Assembly (NCBI RefSeq): GCF_022965805.1
Contig: NC_133108.1
Span: 24,457,545 to 24,521,544, forward strand
Direction of reading: 5' to 3'
DNA from: Primulina eburnea
Lineage: Eukaryota; Streptophyta; Magnoliopsida; Lamiales; Gesneriaceae
Length of the DNA stretch: 64,000 bases
The notes under the pieces were generated by a model that searched no databases, was not told where the DNA came from, and worked only from the letters and a program-made list of their open reading frames with translations. Shown piece by piece: positions 54,511 to 64,000 of this stretch. A program made the position numbers and the translations under genes. Positions within the stretch are counted from its first letter, which is position 1. Each line of letters opens with the position of its first letter.

Positions 54511-55494
54511 TTGCAGGTAACAGGTACAAGCATTGAATCTATATGGTACTTGGATAGTGGATGTTCACGCCACATGACAGGAGATTCAAATTTATTATCT
54601 CAACTGGTCAAATACACTGGACCAAACATCAGTTTTGGAGATAATTCTAAAGGTAAAACTGTGGGTAAGGGTAAGCTTATCCATGGTAACTTCACCATTA
54701 ATGATGTATTATTGGTTGAGAATCTGAAGTATAATCTGATCAGTATCAGTCAATTATGCGATAATGGATTCTCAGTTCAGTCTGACAAACATTCTTGTTC
54801 AGTCAAAAACTCAACTGAAGAGATCATCCTAACTGGCAAAAGGTGTGGAAACACTTACAAAGTCAGTTGGAATGATCAACCTTATGCACCAGTATGTTTT
54901 CTTGCCTCAAAATCTTCTAAAAACTGGTTGTGGCATAAGAGATTAAACCACCTGAATTTCAAGTCTATTGCGTATTTGAGTAACCACGATCTTGTTACTG
55001 GACTGCCCAAAATAGATTTTATCAAAGAAAAAATTTGCTCAGCATGTCAGTTTGGTAAACAAATCAAATCTTTTTTTAAGAACAAGGATCGTAAATCTTC
55101 TTCCCGATGCTTAGAGTTGTTACATATGGATCTATTTGGTCCAATACCAGTCATGAGCTTAGGGGGAATGAAATACACCTTGGTGGTTGTAGATGATTTT
55201 TCAAGATTCACTTGGGTTTTATTTCTCAAGTCCAAAGACCAAACTGCTGCTCAACTGATTAAGCTTTTCAAAAGATTATTAAATGAAAAATCAGTTGGAA
55301 TTGTTAGAATCAGATCTGATCGAGGAACTGAGTTTATCAATCAAATTCTTTCAAATTATTTAGAGATTGCCGGAATTAGGCATGAGCTCTCAGCAGCTAG
55401 AACTCCTCAGCAAAATGGTGTAGCTGAAAGGAGAAATCGGACCCTGAAAGAGGCTGCTAGAACAATGCTTGCTGATTCTGGTATCTCTCAATGA
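54511..55494 (+). pseudogene. Protease and integrase core of element C
   Basis: The protease motif WYLDSGCSRHMTG (catalytic Asp) is near the start. Then comes the integrase zinc region (LWHKRLNHLNF to CSACQFGK). The catalytic core has Asp in LLHMDLFGP (about residue 206), Asp in IRSDRGTEF (about 270) and Glu in NGVAERRNRT (about 305). The frame ends at a TGA at 55492-55494 inside SQ-FWAEAV, a single nonsense change. The RT frame is continuous on the other side. Confidence 0.88.
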
Positions 55495-55497
55495 TTT

Positions 55498-55791
55498 TGG
55501 GCAGAAGCAGTGAACACTGCATGTTACATTCAAAACAGATCAATAATTAATAAGAATCATATGAAAACACCTTATGAGATCTGGCATGGAAGAAAAAGTG
55601 TGGTTTCCTACTTTAAAATATTCGGCTGCAGATGTTTTATACTTGTCAATGGTAAAACTCATTTAAATGCCTTTGATGCTAAATCTGCAGAGGGAATATT
55701 TCTTGGTTATTCTTCAGTGAGTAAAGCTTATAGAGTTTTCAACAAAAATACTTTAAATGTTGAGGAATCTATTCATGTTGTTTTTGATTAA
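55498..55791 (+). pseudogene. Integrase C-terminal region of element C
   Basis: FWAEAVNTACYIQNRS, TPYEIWHGRKSVVSYFKIFGC and IFLGYSSVSKAYRVFN are standard copia integrase-end motifs. The frame stops with TAA after IHVVFD at 55789-55791. Frameshifts in the acidic linker up to about 56080 separate it from RT. Confidence 0.83.
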
Positions 55792-56081
55792 ACTGTACTA
55801 ACTGATAAGCCAACTGATCAAGTTGAGCTAGCTGATAGATTTACAGATATAAGCTTGGATGATGATGAAGAAGAAGAAGACGTCCATATCAATCAAAGCA
55901 ACCTCCAAACACCCGAATATTTGATCAACCAGAAGAACCAGAAGCTGTTCCTAATGATCAGTTAATAGAGCAACCAAATGACATTCAGTTACCAACTGAA
56001 ACTGCTCCAACTGAAACTGAAAATGTTCAGTTACCCACAGAAGCAGTTGCTGATTCAAAAGCAATAAATGCTGAACTCAGA

Positions 56082-57689
56082 TTGAAGAAATCACATCCTC
56101 CGGAGTTGGTAATAGGTAAATCATCTGATCCAGTAAGAACAAGAAATCAGATGCTCAATCTATTTATTCATTCATCTTTCGTATCACAACTAGAACACAA
56201 GAAAACTGATGAAGCTCTTGCTGATCCAAACTGGATAAATGCAATGCAAGAAGAGCTAAATCAGTTTATCCATAACAATGTCTGGAACTTAGTTCCAAAA
56301 CCAATTTCGAAAACTGTTATAGGTACAAAATGGGTGTACAGGAACAAACTGAATGAAGATGGTTCAGTTGTGCGCAACAAAGCAAGGCTAGTAGCACAAG
56401 GTTATAGGCAGGAAGAAGGAATTGATTATGATGAGACATATGCACCAGTTGCAAGACTTGAGGCAATCAGGATATTCCTCGCCTATGCTTCATTCAAAAA
56501 CTTCAAAGTCTATCAAATGGATGTGAAGAGAGGATTTCTGAATGGCCAGTTGCAGGAAGAAGTCTACGTTGAACAACCTCCAGGTTTTATCAATCATCAC
56601 CTTCCTGATCATGTATATCATTTGAACAAAGCCTTATATGGTCTTAAACAAGCTCCAAGAGCTTGGTACGAAACTCTTTCAAAATATCTAACTGATCACG
56701 ATTTTTCTGTTGGATCAGTTGATAAGACCTTGTTCAAAATTTCCACGAATGATCATAGTCTACTCGTTCAAATTTATGTTGATGACATTATTTTTGGGTC
56801 AACTAACCCCAAATTATGCGAGAAATTTGCTAAGTTAATGCAGGATAAGTTCGAAATGAGCATGATGGGTGAACTGACATTCTTCCTTGGTTTACAAGTG
56901 AAGCAACAGGATTCAGGAACTTTTATCAGTCAAACTAAATACACTAAGGAATTGCTAAAGAAATATGGTATGGAATCATGTTCAGCTGCAAGCACTCCCA
57001 TGAGCTCATCAGTTAAATTAGACACTGATCAAGGGGGAATATCAGTTGAGACGACACTTTACAGAGGTTTAATAGGTTCATTATTGTACCTAACTGCTAG
57101 TCGTCCTGATATTGTATTTGTTGTATGCATGTGTGCTAGATTTCAAGAAAATCCTATGCAATCACATTTTACTGCTGCCAAGCGTATTTTGAAATATCTT
57201 AAGGGCACACAAAATGTTGGGTTATGGTATTCTAAGGATTCATCTTTCAATTTAGTTGGATATTCAGATGCAGATTATGCAGGATGCAAGCTTGATCGAA
57301 AAAGTACAAGTGGATCATGTCAGTTTCTAGGAGACAGACTGATCTCTTGGTTCAGTAAGAAGCAAACATCCATAGCAACTTCAACAACTGAAGCAGAATA
57401 TCTTGCTGCTGGAAGCTGCTGTGCTCAACTGCTCTTGATTCAGCAACAACTGAAAGATTATGGTGTTGATGCAAAGGAATCTCCTATATTCTGTGACAAC
57501 ACAAGCACAATTGCTATTACCTATAATCCAGTTCTTCTCTCCAGGACTAAGCACATAGATGTCAGACATCACTTCATCAGAGATCATGCCCTGAAGAAGA
57601 ACATCAGACTGAAATACGTATCAACTGAGCAGCAAGCAGCTGATATCTTCACCAAACCATTGGCTGAGACTAAGTTTTCTCATTTTTGA
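56082..57689 (+). CDS. Reverse transcriptase and RNase H of element C
   Basis: A 535-codon open frame. RT motifs are [38 protein letters not shown] (given in part), [12 protein letters not shown] (about residue 145) and [10 protein letters not shown] (about 231), with the active site intact. The first motif has KRG where KSA or KTA is usual. RNase H has [18 protein letters not shown] (about 393), [12 protein letters not shown] (about 433), CDNTSTI and ADIFTKPL. The end, ETKFSHF, gives a SIRE-like terminus. The upstream linker is frameshifted, so it is expressed only as part of a broken polyprotein. Confidence 0.9.
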   Translation: MKKSHPPELVIGKSSDPVRTRNQMLNLFIHSSFVSQLEHKKTDEALADPNWINAMQEELNQFIHNNVWNLVPKPISKTVIGTKWVYRNKLNEDGSVVRNKARLVAQGYRQEEGIDYDETYAPVARLEAIRIFLAYASFKNFKVYQMDVKRGFLNGQLQEEVYVEQPPGFINHHLPDHVYHLNKALYGLKQAPRAWYETLSKYLTDHDFSVGSVDKTLFKISTNDHSLLVQIYVDDIIFGSTNPKLCEKFAKLMQDKFEMSMMGELTFFLGLQVKQQDSGTFISQTKYTKELLKKYGMESCSAASTPMSSSVKLDTDQGGISVETTLYRGLIGSLLYLTASRPDIVFVVCMCARFQENPMQSHFTAAKRILKYLKGTQNVGLWYSKDSSFNLVGYSDADYAGCKLDRKSTSGSCQFLGDRLISWFSKKQTSIATSTTEAEYLAAGSCCAQLLLIQQQLKDYGVDAKESPIFCDNTSTIAITYNPVLLSRTKHIDVRHHFIRDHALKKNIRLKYVSTEQQAADIFTKPLAETKFSHF

Positions 57690-58081
57690 AATATACTTGG
57701 ATTAATTGATTTATCCTAATCAGTTGTTATTTTTGTCTTGGTTCTTAATTCATCTTTCAGTTTTACTGACATTTACTAATTCTTCAATTAATTATTTATT
57801 TATATGAATCTCAACTGATGTCAGTTAATATTCTATCAGTTAGTGTTTCATCAGTTCATTAGTTTATCTGTTATTAAAATCTATTACTTGTAGGAAAAAG
57901 AAACATCAATGTTACACAAAAATAAACGTTTCATTCAACGATAAACATTCGCTTCAACTACACTGTCATATTTTTCCTCTACATCGGCTATCCACATTCT
58001 CAACCAAACTGATAGCGCTGAGGAAGACGTCTTACAAAAGCTATGAAAAGAAGCTATGCGATTGAGAATCTCCAGTTCCTT

Positions 58082-58333
58082 CTAAAGCATCAGCTGATGA
58101 ATATGACCATCTCTAAATACGTCCACCCAAACAGCGATATTCAAGCGCTCCCGCACTTCTGTCAACTGTTCCACCAGTCTGGGAGTGGTAGCCTCTCCGG
58201 AGTTATACAGGAACCCAAGCTCCTGTAATTTTTCCCAGTATGGAAGACTGGTGTAGAAGAATTCATCTTCAATAGCCGCCTTCCTAGCTTCCAGAGAAAA
58301 TGGAGAACCACTTGAGCCACTCGCTTCTGCCAT
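58082..58333 (-). CDS. Antisense ORF of 83 codons in element C, own TATA box; function unknown
   Basis: A minus-strand ORF beginning MAEASGSSGSPFSLEARK and ending HIHQLML, between pol and the third ORF. Composition is protein-like, with a central amphipathic stretch (FFYTSLPYWEKLQELGFLYN, then LVEQLTEVRERLNIAVWVDV) and likely helices. No family is recognised. A TATAAATA on the minus strand at 58396-58389 sits about 56 nt upstream of the ATG, a normal plant core-promoter spacing. Antisense genes in this position are known for some plant LTR elements. It could also be a chance ORF; I put real coding at about even odds. Confidence 0.5.
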   Translation of the reverse strand: MAEASGSSGSPFSLEARKAAIEDEFFYTSLPYWEKLQELGFLYNSGEATTPRLVEQLTEVRERLNIAVWVDVFRDGHIHQLML

Positions 58334-58388
58334 TTTTTTTGTTTTATCCTTCTTCCACCAACTTAACTGAAACTAACAATGTCACTTA

Positions 58389-58396
58389 TATTTATA
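58389..58396 (-). promoter_or_regulatory. Candidate TATA box for the antisense ORF
   Basis: The minus strand reads TGCTATAAATATAAG. Predicted start site near 58360, leaving about 25 nt of 5' UTR before the ATG at 58333. Confidence 0.45.
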
Positions 58397-58932
58397 GCAG
58401 ACTTTCCAGGAAGCTGAAGGGTCGTCTACGTGTCATCAGCAAATAATATCTCTGATATTTACTTTTCGCTTTAATTATTTTATGCATTTATTTAGGGGGA
58501 ATATTGGTTCTAAGAGGTTAACTGAGAAGACAATTGATTAGTCAGCTCTCAACTGAAAGGATACAGTAACAACTGATCGTTCAGTTGAGCGTTTCACTAA
58601 TCTTCTCCTATAAGTTAACTAATTAAACCTATTATATTCAAAAATCAAGCGACGTGACTGTCTTTCAAGCATTAAATGCCGTGTTTCAGTAAATTATTAG
58701 TGTCAACGTGGATACTTTTTAAACCGTCAAATTACACATGCTTACAGCACACGTACACACGTTGTAATTCAGAATTTCTATGGACTGACACGTGTCCAGA
58801 ATTTGAATAGTCACGTACATAAGTACCATTCCCCGCTTCATTTCAGTTTTACTTTGCATTTATCCACAGATTGTGAGAGCAAGAACAAGTTTCATCCTTC
58901 AACTTTTCTTTCAGGAATTCACTCAGTTCGAA

Positions 58933-60171
58933 ATGGCAACTCAAGTTCCTGCTTATATGCTAAATGCTATGGCTATCAATTTTGGGTCAATCCTATCTTT
59001 CGTTGATGATGATGTCAAGAAAGTCTTTCAAAAACTTGAGACTGTTGGATTACAGACGTTCTTGGGTAAATCATCTCAAGAAATCTATCCAAAAGAACTT
59101 CAGGATTTCTACTCCACCGGTATGGTCGACTCTGGCGGCAACATAATTTCTACTGTCAATGATCAGTCTCTGACAATTTCTGAAGACTCCTTTGGAGAAA
59201 TTTTCTCTCTACCTTCTGATGGATTGGCACAACTCTCGGATGTTAAAGCCTCTGTTATTGAAGAAATGCAAACCGCACTCTCTACTGATGGACGGAAGAT
59301 CAAAGACTCCGATCCAAAGAAAGAACTGAAGTATGAAGTTCAGTTACTTGCTAATGTTGTAGCCAAAGGGCTCTTGGCAAAAGCTGGATCGTTTGCTGCC
59401 CTTACTTTGGAGAAATTTCAAGCCATTTCTGTTATTATGGCTGATCGTCAATTCAACTGGAGACATCTCATATTTAATATTTTGAAGAATATGTTCTTGT
59501 CTTCTAAACAATCAAAGGGTTTTGCTGTGCAACCTAGTGATCTGCTGAAATTGAAAGGGTTAGTGGCTGATGACTCAGAAAGATCATCAAGGTTTAAAGT
59601 TTTTAATGCAAAGAACACTCTGCCGCTGAGGACCAAACTGGATATTTCTCCTGCTCAGTTTGTCAAGATCAAACAGGAGATTGGGACTGATAAAGCAGCC
59701 CCAAAATCAGTGAAGAAAGCCAAAACTTTGGCTCAACTGAAGGTAGCTAAGAGGAAATTAATTTTGAGTACTTCTGACTCAGAGAAAACTCCATCTCCAC
59801 AGATTGCCAAGAAACCGAGAACCGAAAGGGTTAAATCAACAACTGCCGAGGTATCCATTCCTGCTGATACAATTATTTCTTCAGATGCTCAGCAACCAAT
59901 GGAAGCAGTCCCTTTGAAAATCATTCCACCAGAAGCTTCAGTTGGTGCCAAAAAGGAATCAGTTAGGACCAAAGCGCCTCTGATTCAGATCACTCGCCCT
60001 GCTAGTGTGGCACCTGCTCGACCCAAAGGGATAAAATTTATAGAGGTGGTGGAATCAACTCGAACAGGATTGGAAATCCCTCACATTCTGAGCACTGATA
60101 AAGGCAAGGGTAAACTGATTGAAGAGCCCAGACCTTCCAATGCCATTCAGACACACATTGACCTTGTTTAG
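58933..60171 (+). CDS. Third ORF of element C, N-terminal part (env-position ORF)
   Basis: The ATG at 58933 (MATQVPAYMLNAMAINFGS) lies 18 nt after a strong 3' splice-site sequence, CTTTTCTTTCAG (ends 58914), suggesting a spliced subgenomic mRNA. The first 220 residues look like a folded domain (FLGKSSQEIYPKELQDFYS, LPSDGLAQLSDV, LLAKAGSFAALTLEKF, NWRHLIFNILKNMF). I recall similar proteins predicted in Gesneriaceae genomes without known function. A basic, then Pro/Ser/Thr-rich tail follows. I see no signal peptide or membrane span, unlike a classic envelope protein. TAG at 60169-60171 interrupts it, since coding character continues beyond. Confidence 0.7.
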   Translation: MATQVPAYMLNAMAINFGSILSFVDDDVKKVFQKLETVGLQTFLGKSSQEIYPKELQDFYSTGMVDSGGNIISTVNDQSLTISEDSFGEIFSLPSDGLAQLSDVKASVIEEMQTALSTDGRKIKDSDPKKELKYEVQLLANVVAKGLLAKAGSFAALTLEKFQAISVIMADRQFNWRHLIFNILKNMFLSSKQSKGFAVQPSDLLKLKGLVADDSERSSRFKVFNAKNTLPLRTKLDISPAQFVKIKQEIGTDKAAPKSVKKAKTLAQLKVAKRKLILSTSDSEKTPSPQIAKKPRTERVKSTTAEVSIPADTIISSDAQQPMEAVPLKIIPPEASVGAKKESVRTKAPLIQITRPASVAPARPKGIKFIEVVESTRTGLEIPHILSTDKGKGKLIEEPRPSNAIQTHIDLV

Positions 60172-60173
60172 GC

Positions 60174-61554
60174 AAAGGTTAATAGCTATGCAGCTTCAAA
60201 AATTCAGTTCTATGATGCTTGGACAGCCTTTCGCACACAAGTTTTTGCCAAGCAAATTAACTGAAGAAGAAATCACAGCTGAACACCTTCATCAAACTGG
60301 AAGTTTATTTTCTAAAAACGGTGAAAGCTGTCACAATTGCTCAGGCAATGGAAAGGAAATCTTATTTGTTTGATCAGGTGAGAGCCAAGAAGTTGGCTCA
60401 AATTGTCAGCAAATTGAAAGACAACTACGTTCCAACTAATCCTACTGCGTTTGCTGATCAAGCTGAGGCTGATCAAACAGTAATTACTCAGCTTGATACC
60501 GATTTGCTTGGGTTACAATCTCAAATTAAATTTTGGGAAATGGATCAGGAGTTGGTTCTTCATCAAGAAGATTCAGAAAATGATGAAGAGGATACAGTTG
60601 AAAAACCATCCTCAGAACAGGCTTTGGTTCCAACTGAAAAGTCAGTTCAGGATATGCCTCAACCATCTTCTGCTGAACAACAACTGTACACTGAAGCCGA
60701 GCTTTCTTTTGCAAACATTGAAGAAATTATCCAAGCAGTGGTGCAGGATACTAAATTGAGTGAACCTATGTCTAATCCAGTTGATCACTCTGCTGATCAA
60801 ATCCATCCAGAGGTTACCATCTCTTCAGAAGAACCAGTTCAACAAGATCTATTTGCTGACCAAGCTATTTCGACTGATGTGCCGATTGATTCTCAAGTTC
60901 ATTCTTTAGAGGCACTAGTTTTGGTTTCATCACCATCTGTCATTCATCAAGCCGGTTCCTCTGCTGATCAGAATCCACCATCACCGCCTCCAGTTCAAGG
61001 AGAAATTATTGTAACTGATGTTCCAGTTCAGAATGTTGCTGATATAGTCTCAACTAAACAAGCTTTAATCATTTCTGAACACATAACAATCAAACCAGGA
61101 ACCTCTCATCAGTCTCCTCCACCATCTTCATCAAGAATTTGATCTTATTTTTGAATAAGTCCAGCATATGCAGGAAAGTATGCAACAAATAATCACTGCC
61201 ATATCGAAGATTCAGAACACTCAGCTGTCACATACTCTAAAGTTGGACTCTTCCCATCAGTTCAACTTAGACAAACTAAATGCCATACAAGCTGATGTTA
61301 CCTCTCTGACATTCGCAGTTGAAGATATACAGAAAAACAGAGGGATATTTTCCAGTCTCACTGTCACTCAAGACTCTATCAACAAACGAGTTGACAGTGT
61401 GGAGTCTCTTGTCTCAAGAAAGATAGATTTGCTTCATGTTGCAATGACTACTGCTATCAGCAATATCTCCGACTCTGTCCATCTCCTATCTATTGATGTT
61501 AGAAAAATATCTTCTAAGAAGGAGCTGTTTGACAAAAAAGGGGAAGAGCCTTAA
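60174..61554 (+). pseudogene. Third ORF of element C, acidic and coiled-coil-like C-terminal part
   Basis: After the TAG the same frame runs on (KVNSYAASKIQFYDAW) to stops near 60262, shifts to the frame at 60321-61142, then to 61168-61554. The middle is acidic and rich in Gln, Pro and Ser (disordered). The last 120 residues have regular hydrophobic spacing (MQQIITAISKIQNTQLSH, VDSVESLVSRKIDLLHVA) like a coiled coil, ending KKGEEP. With 58933-60171 this was probably one product of about 870 residues. C-terminal coiled coils are also described for Sirevirus env-like proteins. Confidence 0.6.
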
Positions 61555-61690
61555 ACTGTTTTAGAAAAGCAGACGCAATCTTAAATTCTTGTATTTATGA
61601 AGAATATGAGTTCAGCTGAATCTACATCTTATTTTATCTACAAGAGTTCAGTTATTCAGTTATATCTTATTCTAAGTTTTGTCAAACACC

Positions 61691-61704
61691 AAAAAGGGGG
61701 AAAT
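61691..61704 (+). other. Polypurine tract of element C
   Basis: AAAAAGGGGGAAAT immediately before the 3' LTR start TGTTGAAAAC. Confidence 0.85.
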
Positions 61705-62647
61705 TGTTGAAAACTTATTCCGCTGCTTTGACAAAAAGACTTACCAACTGAACTGATCATCAACTGAACACGTCATCTGCTGAACCTAGTCAACTGTTCG
61801 ATACAACTGAAGATCATTCTCGGCAACTGATTCTTTACCAGCTGATCTCTCAACTGTACACGTCATCAGTTGAAAGCGACAACCGACAAAATAGTACATT
61901 TATTTGCAAATAGTAGTGGAACGCCGCATTACAGAATGAACAGTGTACGATTGTCATAATATATCGACGTGGCAATCAATGGTTAGAATATTCAAACATT
62001 CTTTAATGTTACCGTTGAGAGGAGAGCCTATAAATAGTCGAAGACAGCAACTGAAGTAACACCCGACTTTCAGTTATCTCATTCTACTTGTTGTTACGCT
62101 GCAAAAATATCTACTCACAACCAGAAATCAAAGCTCAAGCTTATTAGTCATATCAGTAGTATTCAAGACTACATTCTCGAGCTTAAATAGCACTTTGTAA
62201 TCGTTGATAGATTTTCTATGTTGTGCTAAGATCAGTTACGATCTATAAAAGTGTTGTATACTAAGAGTTTAAGTTTTGGCAAAGTGATAAGTCCAAACTG
62301 AAGTGGGTCAGTACAGTGTCGTGTATTTGATCAAAGTCTTTTAGTGGATATCCTATCTTCGTGATAGAAGGGGTGACGTAGGAGTTATTCAAGTCTCCGA
62401 ACATCCAGAAACATATTGTGTTGTTATTACTTCAGTTGTCATTTTCAGTTAGATACTCTATCTTTCAGTCAGTTTATATTCCGCAACTGTTTTATTCAGT
62501 TTAACTGATTGTTATTGACCGACGGGATATCTAGTTTCAGTTTGTAACAAAACTGAACTTATATTGTCGAAGAATATTTAAAATTCGAGGAGTTTTTATT
62601 CAACCCCTCCTTCTAAACACTCGTTATTCGATTAACCGATCCTATCA
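61705..62647 (+). repeat. 3' LTR of element C (943 bp)
   Basis: Collinear with 48297-49246, TATA box at 62029-62036, ends GATCCTATCA followed by TSD gtgtc. The stretch 61741-61880 contains eight AACTG/CAGTT pentamers. Confidence 0.9.
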
Positions 62648-62805
62648 GTGTCAATATCTTTCGTCTTTAGATTACCACATTTTGCACATGGGCAAGGCAC
62701 TGCATTCGGATTGTTAGCGTTTCGCGATGCAAACTGCAAGAAATACTCCACCCCAACCTCATATTCATGTGACAACCTGTTCTTTGACATCCAATCTTTG
62801 TCCAT
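62648..62805 (-). pseudogene. CACTA transposase, N-terminal exon part
   Basis: The minus-strand ATG at 62805 starts MDKDWMSKNRLSHEYEVGV and continues FLQFASRN to VPCPCAKCGNLKTKDID, the classic transposase-associated zinc-binding domain of TNP2-type transposases, with CPC-x2-C visible. It is interrupted at codon 52 by element C. The protein continues at 48296 with DTIRAHLCCNG, the TSD supplying the shared codons. The position of the ATG fits the family's usual start. Confidence 0.86.
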
Positions 62806-64000
62806 TATACGTACAACTAACCAACCAACAATGAGTCAAATCCTTTAAAACAGTTGTACAAATACTATTAATTTGGTGTTCAAAAGAGTTGTAAACAACA
62901 AAATTAGACATCAATGTTGTGATGAATCTATCAACAATGCTCGTGTTACATATAAAAAATGATATTAAGTTATTTCGTAAATATGCATAAACATACCTGC
63001 AAGAAACCGCCGCCGCAGCTTTTTTACCAACTGTAAACTGGAAAGTAAGCAAATTTCCTACCCCACTATCACTTCAATTTTGTGCACATAAAGCATGAAA
63101 AATTCATATCAGGCCCATCACGTGACACAATGAAATATGTGGTATAAATGTTCACATTCTTTTTTTTATTAAGGTAAATGTTCACATTCTTGATATCAAC
63201 AAAATTTATTTTCTAAGCCAATGTGCCTTATGCGAATGAATATTCTTGTCACTTTAAAAGGTAAAGTGCTCATCCATTATGTTAATTTTCGTTCAACCAA
63301 GAAACATCTCCACGATCAAGAGTTTTCCCTCCAAAATACAATTTCTGACACCCCGATTTACCATCACATTCAAAGAAATAAACAAGCAAAATGGTAACAG
63401 CACAACCAGCTGCATCTACTACCATATATGAATTTCACGATGTTTTTGAAAAAAACTGTCATATCCATTCAGACAAATAATTATGGCATCAGCATTCCAC
63501 AGACGGGTAGTCTTAAACTTAGCAAGACAAAATGGTGGACATAATTCCAACTAACACAGAAACAGATGTTTCTGAATTCAGGTTAAATCCATCTCTACAA
63601 ACATATATTTTGTTGTTTTGCAACCGTAAGAGACATAAACCCCATGCTCCAGTATGAACCAACTGGTTGTTCAAAACAACATCAACAACCACATAGATTA
63701 AAATTTTCATAATTTAATTTAAAATATGGCCACGTTTATCAAGTTACAATCTTTAATAGTAGCAATTGCAAAATCAAAGAGAACATTAGTGTAACCTGCT
63801 GAGACACACTACTGAGCTGATGCTCGAAGTTCTTGCAATCAATCTTACAGTTTGGTAATTGGAGGTTCCGATGTTTTAACATCAAAAGTTGGGATTACTT
63901 CAAATCTGGAGTTGTATGCTTGAGATGATGTTTGGAACTAAGAGCAGTCCCTGTATTGGAGATTAGAGAACTAAAGCGTTCGTTCAATCTTCGTGTCACC
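62806..64000 (-). other. Region upstream of the CACTA ATG; no gene recognised
   Basis: AT-rich with no convincing ORF. On the minus strand a possible 5' UTR intron runs from a donor-like TTGCAG|GTATGT near 62999/62998 to an acceptor-like TTTTAAAG near 62847. A 17-bp direct repeat (TAAATGTTCACATTCTT) occurs at about 63146 and 63176. No CACTA terminal motif is visible, so the transposon end probably lies beyond 64000. Confidence 0.4.

Larger units (their letters stand above)
48297..62647 (+). mobile_element. Element C: SIRE/Maximus-type copia element with a third ORF
   Basis: The TSD is gtgtc (48292-48296 and 62648-62652), and the host CACTA frame reads through once the element is removed. LTRs are 950 and 943 bp. 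The internal region has PBS, gag, a nested solo LTR, PR-INT, RT-RH, a long spacer with an antisense ORF, a third ORF of about 870 codons where Sireviruses carry their env-like gene, then a polypurine tract. Without the solo LTR it is about 11.1 kb. Point nonsense mutations break gag and pol in several places. Confidence 0.9.

Noticed and set aside
62765..63052. 95-residue minus-strand ORF upstream of the CACTA ATG as a protein
   Set aside because: It overlaps the CACTA start in another frame, has no recognisable motif, and contains likely UTR intron signals.
63700..64000. Host gene exon at the right edge
   Set aside because: No open frame with coding character and no convincing splice pattern. 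It may still belong to a gene or the CACTA end beyond the window, but nothing here supports a call.

Overview
This window is plant nuclear DNA made almost entirely of transposable elements. I found no host protein-coding gene, tRNA or rRNA. The evidence is the set of plant LTR-retrotransposon lineages present: Ty3/gypsy chromoviruses of the Tekay/Del type, two kinds of Ty1/copia (a Tork/Angela-like family and a SIRE/Maximus-type family), and one CACTA (En/Spm) transposase. The extra ORF of the SIRE-type element resembles, from memory, predicted proteins of Gesneriaceae (Dorcoceras-like), so an asterid of the order Lamiales is my best guess, at low confidence.

Layout. (1) 1-832 and 11061-11558 are two pieces of one minus-strand copia LTR (F), split by Tekay-1 (842-11060, plus strand). 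A deletion removed the left junction. (2) 11644-20940 is a minus-strand Tekay-like element (E). Its 5' LTR is interrupted at 20941. (3) 20941-45880 is copia B, a decayed plus-strand element. Tekay-2 (24543-41646, TSD ataac) sits inside it. Copia A (27970-37886, TSD atatt) sits inside Tekay-2; it is young, with two 2074-bp LTRs and one in-frame UGA. Copia B also holds a probable solo LTR (about 22465-24173). (4) 45902-47155 is the 3' end of a minus-strand SIRE-type element (D), abutting a minus-strand CACTA transposase. (5) That CACTA gene (47156-48296 plus 62648-62805) is split by SIRE-type element C (48297-62647, TSD gtgtc). Element C in turn carries a 3.2-kb solo LTR of the E family (50777-53974, TSD acaga). 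(6) 62806-64000 is the region upstream of the CACTA ATG.

How the parts work. The autonomous elements encode Gag, protease, integrase, reverse transcriptase and RNase H, in copia order (PR-INT-RT-RH) or gypsy order (PR-RT-RH-INT-chromodomain). All copies here are broken, copia A only by a single stop. The most interesting signals concern expression control. All three Tekay-type copies carry a phase-1 intron signature exactly at the Gag-protease junction, and unspliced reading stops within about ten codons, so splicing could set the Gag to Gag-Pol ratio. The Tork-like copia leader carries three stem-loops with an ATATTATT loop, one with a compensatory base change between copies A and B, and a possible 5' UTR intron that would remove them. 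The SIRE-type element C has a third ORF with a strong 3' splice site just before its ATG, and a separate antisense ORF with its own TATA box.
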